Both the position numbers and the translations under genes were made by a program. 13,103 nucleotides of DNA from Rhodospirillaceae bacterium (GTDB lineage: Bacteria > Pseudomonadota > Alphaproteobacteria > Rickettsiales > UBA3002): assembly GCA_947458525.1 (NCBI GenBank), contig CANHAG010000005.1, forward strand, positions 1 through 13,103. The letters run 5' to 3'. The notes beneath the pieces were generated by a model that saw only the letters and a list, made by a program, of their open reading frames with translations, was not told the origin of the DNA and ran no database searches. Below are positions 12,787 through 13,103 of the stretch, in pieces (position 1 is the stretch's first letter; each line of letters opens with the position of its first letter).

Positions 12787-13103
12787 GGCGCTTCTGGCAG
12801 AGCCGCACTATCGTTGCACGGGCGCTGTGGCCATTCTCGCAGATCTATAGGGTGACCGCCTCGCTCGATCGCTGGCTTGCCACCGCGCGGAAAGCTTCCG
12901 TGCCGGTGATTGCCATTGGCAATGTCACTGCGGGGGGTGCAGGAAAAACTCCCACCACCATTGCGCTGGCGAAGCTGCTTGGTGACCAGACGCCCCATAT
13001 CCTCACCCGTGGCTACGGGGCGAATATTACGGCACCCATAAGGGTGAATCCGGCGCAGCATCTTGCTGAGCAGGTGGGAGATGAAGCATTGCTGCTCGCG
13101 GCC
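12783..13103 (+). CDS. lpxK: Tetraacyldisaccharide 4'-kinase, N-terminal part (3' end cut by window)
   Basis: LpxK phosphorylates the 4' position of the lipid A disaccharide with ATP at the inner membrane, just before Kdo transfer. The 107 visible codons run to the window edge with no stop. They start MRRFWQ, contain the amphipathic membrane-associating N-terminal region (about 8-35), then PVIAIGNVTAGGAGKTPT (41-58) with Walker A lysine K55, then LTRGYG (74-79) and QVGDEALLLA (97-106). All are diagnostic of LpxK, although the family more often has SRGYGG where this has TRGYGA. ATG 12783 overlaps the waaA stop, with GGAG at 12772-12775 seven bases upstream. About two thirds of the protein lies outside the window. 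Confidence 0.95.
   Translation, partial: MRRFWQSRTIVARALWPFSQIYRVTASLDRWLATARKASVPVIAIGNVTAGGAGKTPTTIALAKLLGDQTPHILTRGYGANITAPIRVNPAQHLAEQVGDEALLLAA

Overview
The window is a GC-rich stretch (about 60% by eye, not computed) coding almost entirely on the + strand. Two gene blocks point to an alphaproteobacterium: ribD-ribE-ribB-ribH-nusB-thiL, and msbA-DUF374-waaA-lpxK. The RibB protein carries a degenerate GTP cyclohydrolase II domain (RibBX type), and MnmC is a fused two-domain protein; both fit Proteobacteria. I cannot place it at genus level.

Positions 1-4678 hold the riboflavin and cofactor block. It has the reductase part of RibD (cut by the window edge), riboflavin synthase RibE, RibBX, lumazine synthase RibH, the antitermination factor NusB and thiamine-monophosphate kinase ThiL. 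ribE/ribBX and ribBX/ribH share 4-base ATGA overlaps, and nusB begins inside ribH. Two copies of one palindromic repeat family (777-868 and 3601-3712) sit at two junctions, ribD|ribE and nusB|thiL. In both cases the real start codon lies just outside the repeat.

Positions 4679-8199 hold a type-A malate synthase with a very strong ribosome binding site, then 4 bases later the bifunctional tRNA wobble-uridine enzyme MnmC, then 13 bases later tRNA-Thr(UGU). A possible tRNA promoter lies over the mnmC stop codons.

Positions 8200-8355 are the most unusual part. A highly structured leader begins at the tRNA CCA end. It ends in an AGGAGG ribosome binding site and a 21-codon ORF, and that ORF stops 9 bases before rlmB in the same frame. 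The structure can be drawn as a compact junction with the ribosome binding site inside it. rlmB itself has no visible ribosome binding site, so translational coupling from the small ORF is a plausible, untested idea.

Positions 8356-13103 hold rlmB (23S rRNA 2'-O-methyltransferase), msbA (lipid A flippase), a DUF374 acyltransferase, waaA (Kdo transferase) and the start of lpxK (lipid A 4'-kinase). All four junctions are 4-base ATGA overlaps. Together the last four genes make and export Kdo-lipid A; the DUF374 protein is a candidate secondary acyltransferase.
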